Of a stretch of DNA of 15,113 bases, positions 1 through 8,269 are shown piece after piece. Origin of the DNA: JAFGGG01 sp964638895 (GTDB lineage Bacteria > Spirochaetota > Spirochaetia > SZUA-6 > RPPD01). Positions within the stretch are counted from its first letter, which is position 1. Each line of letters begins with the position of its first letter. The stretch spans positions 1 through 15,113 of the forward strand of contig CAZWYY010000070.1 in assembly GCA_964638895.1 (NCBI GenBank), in the 5' to 3' direction. A model generated the notes under the pieces. It was given only the letters and a program-made list of their open reading frames with translations, made no database searches and had not been told where the DNA came from. Position numbers and translations under genes: made by a program.

Positions 1-103
1 AAGCCGCTGCCGGCCGGCGCCGCGTGGAAAGTATCTCCGGGGGTGATGTTGTGCGTAAAATACCCCGGTTTTTTACCGGCAATCGTCCGCCGGGCCGTCG
101 GTG
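1..103 (-). pseudogene. Decayed, internally deleted DUF3298 gene copy, running off the left edge
   Basis: Bases 1-65 align without gaps to 11694-11758 of the intact DUF3298 gene, with about 57 of 65 positions matching by eye. The minus strand keeps the peptide GYFTxNITPGDTF. Bases 65-101 then align to 12053-12092 with one gap, corresponding to the peptide around GLVDDYREEN. The roughly 290 bp between these blocks in the intact gene are missing here, and the 1-base indel puts a stop (TAA) in the frame of the upstream block. No homology is visible beyond about 103, so the 5' half of the gene is gone. This looks like a gene relic whose 3' remainder lies outside the window. The similarity is seen directly. 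That it is non-functional is inferred. Confidence 0.75.
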
Positions 104-139
104 TTTTCCCGTTATTTGCTATAAAATTAGCACTATATG

Positions 140-168
140 TTGACAAAGCAAAGCATATTAATTAAGTT
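140..168 (+). promoter_or_regulatory. Possible sigma70-type promoter of the S9 peptidase gene
   Basis: A perfect -35 hexamer TTGACA lies at 140-145, with TAAGTT 17 bases downstream at 163-168. The -10 match is weak (3 of 6). The element sits about 40 bases before the peptidase start, which has its own strong ribosome binding site (GAGGAGG at 195-201). Confidence 0.4.
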
Positions 169-205
169 CGCATAAGAAAAATGCAATCAAAAACGAGGAG
201 GGAAG

Positions 206-2122
206 ATGTTCAAAAATCATGTCAGTAAAGCATTTCAGTTGACGGGGCTGTTGCTTTTTTTTGCGGTCCTGATTGCTCCGGTGCACGCCGAGGCTCCCTT
301 AATTCCGTTAAAAGATTTTTTCAGGAATCCCGAGAAAGCAAACTTCAGTCTTTCACCGAACGGCGAATACCTGGCCTTTATGATGCCGTGGAAAAATCGC
401 ATGAATGTTCATGTGCAAAAGATCGGAAACGATACAATCACACGGATTACGGATGCTTCAGAGAGGGATATTATGGGTTATTTCTGGGCGAATGACGACA
501 GGATCGTGTATATAAAAGACAAGGGCGGAGATGAAAACTTCAGGCTCTACGCGGTAAACAAAAACGGCGGCGATCCGAAAGATCTTACCCCGTTTGAAGA
601 GGTGAAGGTTCAGGTCATTGATATTCTGAAAGATAATGAAAAAGAAATGATCATCTCCATGAACAGGCGGAATCCTCAAATATTCGATGTGTACAGGTTA
701 AATATCATCACAGGTAAGATGGATATGATCGCGGAAAATCCCGGCAATATAACCGGATGGATGACCGATCATGAGGGACGCCTCAGGTTGGCCATAACCA
801 CCGATGGGGTAAATACGGGCATACTGTACAGGAAAAAGGAAACCGATCCGTTTACAACCGTTATCACGACCAACTTCAAAAACACCTTCACGCCGGTTGT
901 GTTTACCTATGACAATAAAAACCTGTACGCGCTTTCAGACCTGGGGCGCGACAAGCTTGCCGCCGTGGTTTATGACCTCGAACATAAGAGGGAACTGAAG
1001 GTTCTGTATGAGCATCCCGAAGTTGACCTTGACAATATTGCGGTATCGGATAAGAAAAGGAAGGTAACGTGCGTGACCTTTATCACGGAAAAAAGAAATT
1101 ATTACTTTTTTGATGAAGACAGAAAAAAGCTGCAGCGTGGACTGGAGGAAAGGCTTCCCGGGTATGAGGTGATGATTGCAAGTATAAACAGGAATGAAGA
1201 CAAGGTCCTGGTAAGGACATACAGCGATAAATCACGGGGCGCATGCTATTTTTATAATATAAAAACAAAGGAATTCAGGAAACTCTTCGATATAAGCCCC
1301 TGGTTAAACGAAAAAGACCTTGCCGATCAGAAGCCGATCAAGTATACATCCGGAGACGGGTTGATAATAAAAGGGTATTTAACATTACCGCAAGGCGTGG
1401 AGGCAAAGAATCTTCCGGTTGTCATATTTCCGCACGGCGGGCCCTGGCTCAGGGATACCTGGGGGTTTAACCCTGAGGTACAATTTCTGGCCAACCGCGG
1501 ATACGCGGTGCTGCAGATGAACTTCAGGGGATCGGTTGGTTACGGGAAAAGCTTTTGGGAGAAGGGTTTTAAGGAATGGGGAAGGAAAATGCAGGACGAT
1601 ATAACCGACGGCGTGAAATGGCTTATCGCGCGGGGAATCGCGGACCCGAAAAGAATCGGCATCTACGGCGGTTCGTACGGAGGATACGCCGTTCTTGCCG
1701 GGCTGGCTTTTACCCCTGAACTATATACCTGCGGCGTTGAGTGTGCGGGAATTCCAAATCTTATAACCCTTCAGCTTTCCATGCCCCCTTACTGGAAACC
1801 CTATCTGGAAATGCTGTATGAGATGGTCGGTGATCCCGAAAAGGACAAGGAACTTTTAACATCCACTTCACCCATCTTCCATGTTGATAAGATTAAAGCG
1901 CCCCTGTTGATTGCGCAGGGAGCGAATGATCCACGTGTTCCCAAAGCCGAAACCGACCAAATGATTGAGGCCCTGAAAAAGGGTGGTGTTGATGTTACCT
2001 ATATCGTCAAGGAAAATGAAGGGCATGGGTTTTATAATGAAGAAAACCGCTTTGAGTTTTTCAGGGCCGCGGAAAAATTTCTAGGGAAGTACCTATGCGG
2101 CAGGGTGGAACAGAATAATTAA
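206..2122 (+). CDS. Secreted S9-family peptidase (prolyl oligopeptidase type)
   Basis: This is a serine peptidase of family S9, of the acylaminoacyl-peptidase or dipeptidyl-peptidase type, which cleaves oligopeptides. Residues 1-29 form a signal peptide with likely cleavage near VHA-EA, so it should act in the periplasm. Residues about 40-370 look like the beta-propeller (SPNGEYLAF, DLTPFEE). Residues about 380-630 are the alpha/beta-hydrolase domain. The catalytic triad can be placed: Ser490 in GGSYGGY, Asp575 in GANDPRVP and His607 in NEGHGF. The oxyanion segment PHGGP is at 409-413. At 638 residues it is full length for the family. The start is supported by GAGGAGG just upstream. It converges on the amylase gene and has no operon partner in the window. 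The S9 subfamily and peptide specificity cannot be told from sequence alone. Confidence 0.95.
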   Translation: MFKNHVSKAFQLTGLLLFFAVLIAPVHAEAPLIPLKDFFRNPEKANFSLSPNGEYLAFMMPWKNRMNVHVQKIGNDTITRITDASERDIMGYFWANDDRIVYIKDKGGDENFRLYAVNKNGGDPKDLTPFEEVKVQVIDILKDNEKEMIISMNRRNPQIFDVYRLNIITGKMDMIAENPGNITGWMTDHEGRLRLAITTDGVNTGILYRKKETDPFTTVITTNFKNTFTPVVFTYDNKNLYALSDLGRDKLAAVVYDLEHKRELKVLYEHPEVDLDNIAVSDKKRKVTCVTFITEKRNYYFFDEDRKKLQRGLEERLPGYEVMIASINRNEDKVLVRTYSDKSRGACYFYNIKTKEFRKLFDISPWLNEKDLADQKPIKYTSGDGLIIKGYLTLPQGVEAKNLPVVIFPHGGPWLRDTWGFNPEVQFLANRGYAVLQMNFRGSVGYGKSFWEKGFKEWGRKMQDDITDGVKWLIARGIADPKRIGIYGGSYGGYAVLAGLAFTPELYTCGVECAGIPNLITLQLSMPPYWKPYLEMLYEMVGDPEKDKELLTSTSPIFHVDKIKAPLLIAQGANDPRVPKAETDQMIEALKKGGVDVTYIVKENEGHGFYNEENRFEFFRAAEKFLGKYLCGRVEQNN

Positions 2123-2136
2123 TGTATGCGGAAAAA

Positions 2137-2177
2137 GAGGCGGCGCTCCTGCTCCAAAACAGAGAAGCGCCGACCTC
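2137..2177 (-). terminator. Rho-independent terminator for the amylase gene
   Basis: An 11-bp stem (GAGG + CGGCGCT paired with AGCGCCG + CCTC, one bulged A) closes an 18-base loop between the two convergent stop codons. Read on the minus strand, the stem is followed by TTTTT, so it fits a terminator for the amylase transcript. On the plus strand the same hairpin may stop the peptidase transcript, but no T-run follows there. Confidence 0.7.
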
Positions 2178-2183
2178 AGACTT

Positions 2184-4079
2184 CTATTGTATCAATAATA
2201 TCGCCGTTCCGTAACCTTCCAATGTCATGGTCAGCGATCCGCCGCCCGCGTACGATACGGCAGAGTCGGTGATAAGGTCCGTAAGACTATTAATAGCTCC
2301 TAACTCGGGAATGGTCAGGGAAAGGGTTACCGTCTTGCTCGTGTCGCTGAAGTTTGCCACAGTAATCAGCCTGTTTACGCCGCTGACGGAAAGCGACGAG
2401 TAAATAGCGGGGTTATCGTTCGTAATCCAGTGTTGCAGTAGATCGTTCGTAAGATATTGTTTTCTGATATTACCGATTTTAGGAAAATATTCGTACAGCG
2501 GACACGTGTAGTCCCACACAACCGGATCAAGCTGCGACCAGGGAACGGTCGGATCGCCGGGCGTGAAACCCACCTCGCCGCCGCCGAAGAACATGGGATA
2601 TCCCCTGCTCATCATCACCACGGTGTGCGCCACTTTTGAGCCGCCGATGCCCCATTCGGTGACGGCGCGCGTCATATCGTGGTTTTCGGCGAAACGCAAC
2701 GGAAGCCCCGCGCCGGCTATGGGCCTTGCCAGGTAATCGTGCAGCTCCGCCAAACTCATGGTTCCGGCAAACACCTTGTTCAAAGAGTTCGCGGTTGATT
2801 CCGACCAGTCCCAGCCGCGGATGTCCCAGTCGTACGCGCTGTCATACCCATTGTCGAAAAAGCGCGCTTCGTTGACGTATCCTTCGGCCAGCATGAATAT
2901 ACTCGGTTTTATGGTTTCCAACTTGGATATCAGTTGGCCGCTTACGCCCGGATGCCTGTCTTCCAGCAGCATGGCCACGTCCACGCGATAGCCGTCTATG
3001 TCCAGTTTATATACCCAGTACTCGGCCACGTCAAACATGTACTGCTTTGCATTCGGATTGTTGAAATTAATATTCGCCAGCTCAGTCTCATTGTTGGGCC
3101 GGTCAAAATCCGAGGCCCCGGGTTCGCCGTCCCAGATAAACCAGTTCGCGTAGGGAGAGCCGCTTCCCTTTTCCACCACGTCCCGGAAAAACGGGTGCTT
3201 GATCCACACATGATTGATGACCAGGTCCATGATCACCAGCATGTCCCTTTTGTGCGCCTCATACACCAGTTTTTTCATGTCGTTCAACGTTCCCAGCTTG
3301 TAACTGATTTTATAATAGTCATAGGTCCAGTACCCGCCGCCTTCGCCTTCAAGCACGGGATTCAGCCAGATGCAGTTGACGCCGAGCCGTTTGATTTGGT
3401 CAAGCCGGGAGATGATTCCCTTAAGGCAGTTGCCGTCCGGCCAGGAGCCATTGTAGGTGGGCGTATGGATTTCGTATAAGATGAGATTGGAGCGGTCCAC
3501 GTTGGGCGTAACCGTCGGATAATCTTTTTCCTCTTCCTCTTTGGATATTTTTTTTAGCACAATATCGTCGATATAAATGGTGCCCGCGCCGTTTCCGCCG
3601 ATGAAAAACTCAAGGTCCGTATCGGCATCGTCATCGTACACCATGAAGAAGGTGTAACTGTAATCCGCCGAAGTGGTTGCAAGATCGCTCGCATTGACCG
3701 CCGAATAAGGCGTCCAGGGATCATGTCCCAGTTGGACCACCGATGTCACAAGACGCACGGAATCCGAGCGCGCCCTAAAGCTGAGGGTATAGGCCTTGCC
3801 GGCCTCGATTGTAAAGCCGCTTTGTCCGAAACCGATGCTCCATTGGTTGGGGCCTGGAGCTGAGATATCGATCTTTAACTCCCCGTTTTCCGCGTTCATG
3901 ACGGCCACGCCGCCGTCATGATACCAGAGTGACCAGCCCGAAGTGTCGATGGTGAAATCACCGTTTTGCAGCAGATTGGACTCCGGCGGCTTTTCAGGGG
4001 GTGAACCCGGCAGGCTGCAGCCGAAAAATAATAGGATTGCCAAAAGGATCAGAAAATAATACAGATTTCTTCTTTGCAT
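2184..4079 (-). CDS. GH13 alpha-amylase-family lipoprotein with N-terminal carbohydrate-binding module
   Basis: This is a glycoside hydrolase of family 13, acting on alpha-glucans or related oligosaccharides. Residues 1-21 form a lipoprotein signal ending in LFFGC, with lipid-carrying Cys21, so it is membrane-anchored outside the cytoplasm. Residues about 35-175 resemble a CBM4/9-type beta-sandwich (NLLQNGDF near the start, IYIDDIVL at the end). An acidic linker (KEEEEKD) follows. The catalytic barrel spans about 195-550 and has all four GH13 regions: DLVINH (285-290), GYRVDVAM with Arg365 and nucleophile Asp367, AEG with acid/base Glu399, and ENHD with His467 and Asp468. The C-terminal ~70 residues look like the usual beta domain. 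The start follows GGGGAGGT. A weak promoter-like TACAAT lies at 4150-4155 on this strand. Substrate range and GH13 subfamily are undetermined. Confidence 0.93.
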   Translation of the reverse strand: MQRRNLYYFLILLAILLFFGCSLPGSPPEKPPESNLLQNGDFTIDTSGWSLWYHDGGVAVMNAENGELKIDISAPGPNQWSIGFGQSGFTIEAGKAYTLSFRARSDSVRLVTSVVQLGHDPWTPYSAVNASDLATTSADYSYTFFMVYDDDADTDLEFFIGGNGAGTIYIDDIVLKKISKEEEEKDYPTVTPNVDRSNLILYEIHTPTYNGSWPDGNCLKGIISRLDQIKRLGVNCIWLNPVLEGEGGGYWTYDYYKISYKLGTLNDMKKLVYEAHKRDMLVIMDLVINHVWIKHPFFRDVVEKGSGSPYANWFIWDGEPGASDFDRPNNETELANINFNNPNAKQYMFDVAEYWVYKLDIDGYRVDVAMLLEDRHPGVSGQLISKLETIKPSIFMLAEGYVNEARFFDNGYDSAYDWDIRGWDWSESTANSLNKVFAGTMSLAELHDYLARPIAGAGLPLRFAENHDMTRAVTEWGIGGSKVAHTVVMMSRGYPMFFGGGEVGFTPGDPTVPWSQLDPVVWDYTCPLYEYFPKIGNIRKQYLTNDLLQHWITNDNPAIYSSLSVSGVNRLITVANFSDTSKTVTLSLTIPELGAINSLTDLITDSAVSYAGGGSLTMTLEGYGTAILLIQ

Positions 4080-4189
4080 GGTACCTCCCCAATTAGTGTT
4101 TTGCCTTTAATAACGAAGTGAAAGCTAAGTTTTTGCGTTTTTTTGGAAAATTGTATGATGAACCGGATACCAATTGGAATATCATTTGA

Positions 4190-4711
4190 TCAATATTCCG
4201 GAAAAACACTTCTCATCAATGCGGTTTCTTTTTTTACGCGATAAAAAAGAATAATCAATAATAAAATAAATAACATCGGGGTGCTGTAAAAAGATTTGGC
4301 GATAAGCCCGATTCCTATCATCTCCGGAATTACGTTTAAAAAATAGTTAGGATGCTTGAAATATTTATAAATCCCTTTGACCTTCAATACATGCTTTGAG
4401 GCAATGAGTACTTTCATAGACCAGAATCCACCCAACCCACTTATCACAAGTACGAGTATGAACATTGAAAATATATATAGTACTAGTCCTGTTATTGTTA
4501 TTACATCGAATTGGGTCTTTTGAATATACAATACTTCGAATATGGAAGTAACATATATCGCAACACAGGTTGCTATCAGCAGAATTGAATTCAGCGTTAA
4601 AAATTCCTTAGCGCCTTCTCTTTTTAATTTAATCTCTTGTATAATGGAATAAATAATGGATATCGTTCTTATAAATGAAGCAGCTCCCAGAATGGAAACA
4701 ATTATATACAT
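4190..4711 (-). CDS. Isoprenylcysteine carboxyl methyltransferase (ICMT)-family membrane protein
   Basis: This is a small integral membrane protein of 173 residues with about five hydrophobic segments. The C-terminal half carries the ICMT-family signature: KGIYKYFKHPNY (His120-Pro121-Asn122-Tyr123), then Glu130, then RVKKETAL with Glu162 and a terminal PEY. In this fold the motif binds S-adenosylmethionine, with methyl transfer at the membrane. Bacterial members act on lipids, polyketide-like or other small substrates, since bacteria lack prenylated CaaX proteins. It resembles the YpbQ-like branch more than the yeast enzyme. The ATG follows a near-perfect GAGGAGGTG. It lies 55 bp after the DOMON-TPR gene and may be co-transcribed with the operon, but its AT-rich composition differs from that gene. 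The substrate cannot be told. Confidence 0.8.
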   Translation of the reverse strand: MYIIVSILGAASFIRTISIIYSIIQEIKLKREGAKEFLTLNSILLIATCVAIYVTSIFEVLYIQKTQFDVITITGLVLYIFSMFILVLVISGLGGFWSMKVLIASKHVLKVKGIYKYFKHPNYFLNVIPEMIGIGLIAKSFYSTPMLFILLLIILFYRVKKETALMRSVFPEY

Positions 4712-4766
4712 ATGGCACCTCCTCTGATATTATGTAACAAGTAAAAAAAGCAGCATACATACCAGG

Positions 4767-6347
4767 CTATTGCTGTACAGGTGATGCTCCCGGTTCATTT
4801 TCAATATAAAATCCCCGTTTTGCCAGTTCATATTTGGCTGAAGCGGAAAGCCCGGTTTTGATGCTTGCGGCATGTAAAAAAGCGATTTCAGCCTCATCCT
4901 GTATACCGGCGGTTTCATAGCACTTCCCCGCATTGATATAATACGGAACGAGTGCCTTGACATTTTCAGGATCGCTTTGTTTTAACAGTTCCGCTATATA
5001 CAAGAAATCTTTTGCCGCCTGTTTGTTTTTCATGAACACATTTTCGGGAATCGACATATACGTATTGGCCCTGGCATTATATACTTCTATCTTTTCATCA
5101 ATAGTCTCTGCCAGCGTGACCGCCCTATCCAGATATTGAAACGCCTCATTTACATATTTCATCGCCATAAAAATAGAATCCGCGTCCCCTCCCTTCATGG
5201 CCGATATGGAACCCTTATAGGCGTTCGCGATGGCGTTATCCGGATCGCTTTCCAGAATACCGTCAAACAGGGCCTCGGCGTCTTGTATACGGTCGACCTG
5301 AAAATACGCTATGGCGAGGTTCATGGTATTGCCCGATTTTTTTATGTGCTCGAGATGATTCAGCGCTTCCCTTGACGCGTTATCCTCTTCCTCCTGTGCC
5401 AGCTTTTTATACTTTTTCATTAACTCTGCATCGATTTCAACTGCGCCTTTTTCATAAAAATCATACGTCACTTCCAGGGGATACAGTTCGGCATACTGAT
5501 ATGTATCTTCGTTATAAGACGACAATAACGTTTTTTGATCCATGCCTTCCGGCGGGATATAATCAAAAACTCTGGGCGTAATCTTGGACGCGGCGCCGCC
5601 GCCATTGCGCACGCCCGCCTTGGATTTTACCAACATGAAGTTCCCGCCGGCGAATTGATCATAGGCGCCGACAAGCAGATAGTGATACGTGGTTCTGCCG
5701 TCAAGCACCCTTTTAATGCTTTTGTCACGCAAAGGAACCCTGATAAAAACGGTCTTCCGATCCAAAACGGTAATTATTTTTACCGTCTCATCGATCACTC
5801 CGTCATATGATATGATTCGTCCCCACTCATGAAATCCGTCAACCTGTACCATAAAGTCCCAGGGATGATTTTCATCGAACCTGACAAGCTCACATCGCCC
5901 GAACGCCGATTCGGTGGAACCGCCCTTTTTCCCGTCGATGTCGATATAGAGGTGGATAACCGGATGGGAAAACCCGTGCACCCCCCCCAGCTCGTTATTA
6001 ATATCCGCAAAGGTAAAAGCGAACTGCCAGAAATCCCTTTCCGCAAAGGAGGTGTCATTGGTCAAAGGCCGGTATACGACAAACTTGATGATATCCAGAT
6101 ATCCCCGGCCATGGGTATAGGCCGCGTGCCTGGGATACGTTAGCCCCCCCTCGCCGTAATCATCCCCGATGTCGTCGGTAAAATGCGCGATCTCCTCTCC
6201 GCCTTTAGAGCGCGGATCAATACGCAGCTGCAGGACCGTATCGATATTCTTGACAATCAAATCCATATTAAGTACTGCCTGGGGGATAAGCAAAGCCGTG
6301 ACGGCCGCCCACAAACCCGTAAAAATATATAGTATTCCTTTCACCAT
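4767..6347 (-). CDS. Secreted DOMON-like (glucodextranase C-terminal type) protein with TPR repeats
   Basis: The N-terminus (residues 1-25) is a hydrophobic signal sequence or membrane anchor. Residues about 58-305 match the C-terminal DOMON-like domain of glucodextranases and pullulanases. Landmarks are GDDYGEGGLTYP, YLDIIKF, the beta-rich FAFTFADI, GFSHPVIHLYIDI, and VFDYIPPEGMDQ near the end. Residues about 335-515 form three to four TPR-like helix pairs (AIAYFQVDRIQDAEALF, ILESDPDNAIANAYKG, YINAGKCYETAGIQDEAEIAF). The DOMON fold binds sugars or haem in known proteins, and the TPR part suggests a protein partner. No glycosidase domain is fused, which is unusual for this module. AAAGGAG precedes the ATG. 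The start lies 8 bp after the iron-sulfur gene, so it is the last or penultimate gene of that operon. The family call is from motifs and the function is unknown. Confidence 0.8.
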   Translation of the reverse strand: MVKGILYIFTGLWAAVTALLIPQAVLNMDLIVKNIDTVLQLRIDPRSKGGEEIAHFTDDIGDDYGEGGLTYPRHAAYTHGRGYLDIIKFVVYRPLTNDTSFAERDFWQFAFTFADINNELGGVHGFSHPVIHLYIDIDGKKGGSTESAFGRCELVRFDENHPWDFMVQVDGFHEWGRIISYDGVIDETVKIITVLDRKTVFIRVPLRDKSIKRVLDGRTTYHYLLVGAYDQFAGGNFMLVKSKAGVRNGGGAASKITPRVFDYIPPEGMDQKTLLSSYNEDTYQYAELYPLEVTYDFYEKGAVEIDAELMKKYKKLAQEEEDNASREALNHLEHIKKSGNTMNLAIAYFQVDRIQDAEALFDGILESDPDNAIANAYKGSISAMKGGDADSIFMAMKYVNEAFQYLDRAVTLAETIDEKIEVYNARANTYMSIPENVFMKNKQAAKDFLYIAELLKQSDPENVKALVPYYINAGKCYETAGIQDEAEIAFLHAASIKTGLSASAKYELAKRGFYIENEPGASPVQQ

Positions 6348-6355
6348 ACACTCCT

Positions 6356-7003
6356 TTAATTCAGGGTAAAAGATCCGTTTACTATAAGATGTAATAATCG
6401 TACTATTGTGCCCCGTGCAAAAACACTCATAATTATCATGCTGACGCTATACGCGCTGAATAAAAATAAGGCCTTGGGTGAAAGTATTTCAGACAGGGTG
6501 GTTAATACCTTCCTCAGCAGTTGAGAGAAAACGCCCCTCCTGCCTGAAAGTTTTTGTAGTACTCGCTCTAATGAAAATGATTTGGGTTTTTTGCACAGGC
6601 TGAAACCGTATGCTATGGCGCCGTGCGGGCAGGCCTGGATGCACTCCCCGCATTTGGTACAGGTAATATGAGGCCTGCCCGTTTCATCCTTGATTATCCG
6701 CTCGGACAAAGATAAGGTCGGGCAGCGGGACACGCATTTCATACACTTCTTGCATTTGTGTGTATTGATCCTGATTTTATACAGACTGAGTTTGTCCGCC
6801 AACGACTGGAATGCCCCGAAAGGACAAAAGGCCGTACACTGGAACCGTTTTTTTGTCAGCAGCGGAAGCACAATAACCAGTCCGAAAAAGGCCAGGACCA
6901 TAAATATAAATGCGAAAAACGACGGCAGACCGCTTACCTGAATATATTCGGTGATTATCTTGAACGGACAGAACCATACGCAGTACACAACCGAAAGTGT
7001 CAT
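6356..7003 (-). CDS. Membrane-bound 4Fe-4S protein (NapH/CcoG-like), C-terminal part of a split gene
   Basis: This is the C-terminal portion of a membrane iron-sulfur electron carrier. From the first ATG (7003) it has CVWFCP (Cys8, Cys12), a membrane segment, CTAFCPFGAF (Cys56, Cys60), then two ferredoxin-type clusters: CKKCMKCVSRCP (Cys84/87/90/94) and CTKCGECIQACP (Cys115/118/121/125). A final hydrophobic segment is near the C-terminus. The reading frame is open upstream to the TAA at 7046-7048, and those 14 extra codons (ANFAVLTFVVLATA) clearly continue the membrane helix, so the natural protein begins in the upstream ORF. No ribosome binding site precedes the ATG at 7003. Expression would need reinitiation or stop readthrough. 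It could pass electrons from the cytoplasmic side to the membrane or periplasm, as in NapH, CcoG and NosR relatives. Confidence 0.8.
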   Translation of the reverse strand: MTLSVVYCVWFCPFKIITEYIQVSGLPSFFAFIFMVLAFFGLVIVLPLLTKKRFQCTAFCPFGAFQSLADKLSLYKIRINTHKCKKCMKCVSRCPTLSLSERIIKDETGRPHITCTKCGECIQACPHGAIAYGFSLCKKPKSFSLERVLQKLSGRRGVFSQLLRKVLTTLSEILSPKALFLFSAYSVSMIIMSVFARGTIVRLLHLIVNGSFTLN

Positions 7004-7045
7004 CGCGGTTGCCAGTACGACAAATGTTAATACCGCAAAATTAGC

Positions 7046-7048
7046 TTA
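7046..7048 (-). other. In-frame TAA stop that splits the iron-sulfur membrane protein gene
   Basis: The upstream ORF ends NNKIR-TAA and the same frame goes on as ANFAVLTFVVLATAM without a shift. There are exactly 14 sense codons from the stop to the ATG at 7003. The stop is part of a short tandem GCTAAGCTAA. Relatives of the family read through this position as one protein of about 420 residues. A single base change from a sense codon such as TAT, TAC, GAA or CAA would explain it. Confidence 0.85.
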
Positions 7049-7630
7049 GCGAATTTTATTGTTTGCCGGATCTATTTTTATAACGGGCTTTTTTAATATT
7101 CTGGATATCCCGTCATCCCAGGCCCCGAAAAAACAAACCCAGCTGCACCACCCGCGGCCGATGGTTACCGTCGCGATGAACCATAAAATGAGTACCGCAT
7201 ATATGGTCGCGCCCACTCCCGTAAGCCTGGCGGAAAAGATGACCGTTTTTGTCAGCGCATAGGGAATAATCACAAAAGGTATAACAATCGGACAGAAGCT
7301 GGCCTGGTTGTTAAAAAGAGCTTCATCCGTAAGATACATATGGCCTATTGTCTCATACATACCCGCGATAAACGCGGGAAAAAACAGTAACGCACCGGTT
7401 CCAAAAAAGATAAGCCTGTATTTGGCGATATTTCCCGTGTATAATACCAGGAAAAAGGTAAGAATAATGAAAAAGAACATTACCCAGCCGGCAATACTCT
7501 CCAACCCCGTATAACCGGCGATATGAAAAAATTGTACATTAAAGGCCATGAAAACAGTTAAAATAAGAACGGTCGGCAGTGAAAGCCTGTTTTTGTGATC
7601 TACTCCCAGTATGTTATTCAATCTTTCCAT
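7046..7630 (-). CDS. Membrane-bound 4Fe-4S protein (NapH/CcoG-like), N-terminal part of a split gene
   Basis: These 194 residues hold about five hydrophobic helices (near 18-40, 46-66, 71-92, 112-133 and 140-160) and end just after GRGWCSWVCFFG, with Cys162 and Cys166. That CxxxC motif is the first of the three found in this family. The usual Pro after the second Cys is Phe here. The start has GAGAGGATG upstream. It follows the TauE/SafE gene by 18 bp. Alone it lacks both ferredoxin clusters, so it is best read as the 5' part of a single gene covering 7630 down to 6356. Either this is a recent nonsense mutation or sequencing error, or the organism makes two chains. Confidence 0.8.
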   Translation of the reverse strand: MERLNNILGVDHKNRLSLPTVLILTVFMAFNVQFFHIAGYTGLESIAGWVMFFFIILTFFLVLYTGNIAKYRLIFFGTGALLFFPAFIAGMYETIGHMYLTDEALFNNQASFCPIVIPFVIIPYALTKTVIFSARLTGVGATIYAVLILWFIATVTIGRGWCSWVCFFGAWDDGISRILKKPVIKIDPANNKIR

Positions 7631-7648
7631 AACTCATCCTCTCTGATA

Positions 7649-8269
7649 TTAATGTGTTGATAAAATTCCCAGAACAAAGACAAAATAGAATCCCATCAGC
7701 AAAAGCACCATCCTGGCGACCATTTGTATCATCCCGCTGATCTTCTTTATAAGCTGAACGCCGAAAAGAGGAACAAAGAAAACGGATGTGCCGAGAAAAA
7801 ACGCAAAGAAATAAAGCACACCTCCTATGGCCTGGCCCGATCCGAACGCCCTGATCGCCGCCGCGAAGAACGGCGGACAGAAATTCAAACCGGTAAGCAG
7901 TCCAAAGAGCAGAGCGCCGCCTTCGGGCCGGTAGATTTTTTTAAATATGTTACACAGCCTCAATTTCGGAAAATTATACAGCAGGCCCGTAGCCAACAGC
8001 AGCAGGCCGATCACGATATAACCGATGGCGGCGCAATTTCTCTGCATTTCCGGATCAAGATAGCCCAACGAAAGGGCGCCGGCGGCCCCCAGTACGGCCC
8101 CAAAGGCCAGGTACCCGGCAAGCCTCCCCAGCATAAACAACAGCACATTCCGCATATTCTGCTTATTGCTCAGGCTTTCGGAAAACAGGAAGGGCAAGAC
8201 CACCGGGGCGCAGGCCATAATGCAATACGTGCCCGACGATAATCCAAGCAAAAATGCCTCGGCAAACAT
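7649..8269 (-). CDS. TauE/SafE-family (CcdA/DsbD-like) membrane protein
   Basis: This 206-residue protein has about six transmembrane helices and belongs to the group annotated as sulfite exporter TauE/SafE or cytochrome-c-biogenesis transmembrane (DsbD_2). Visible landmarks are YCIMACAPVVLPFLF with Cys16 and Cys20, and GLNFCPPF with Cys131. These cysteines sit at helix ends, as in CcdA-type thiol-electron carriers. The pattern fits moving reducing equivalents or a small ion across the inner membrane rather than true sulfite export. The ATG (8269) directly follows the TAA of the preceding gene, and its GGGAGGA lies inside that gene's last codons, so translation is probably coupled. The adjacent iron-sulfur protein is a plausible redox partner. 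Substrate and direction are inferred only. Confidence 0.8.
   Translation of the reverse strand: MFAEAFLLGLSSGTYCIMACAPVVLPFLFSESLSNKQNMRNVLLFMLGRLAGYLAFGAVLGAAGALSLGYLDPEMQRNCAAIGYIVIGLLLLATGLLYNFPKLRLCNIFKKIYRPEGGALLFGLLTGLNFCPPFFAAAIRAFGSGQAIGGVLYFFAFFLGTSVFFVPLFGVQLIKKISGMIQMVARMVLLLMGFYFVFVLGILSTH

Noticed and set aside
2934..3479. 181-residue plus-strand open frame
   Set aside because: It is antisense to the GH13 catalytic barrel, which contains all four conserved regions.
7724..8242. 172-residue plus-strand open frame rich in Gln and Arg
   Set aside because: It is antisense to the TauE/SafE-like gene. The composition is typical of the reverse of a membrane protein.
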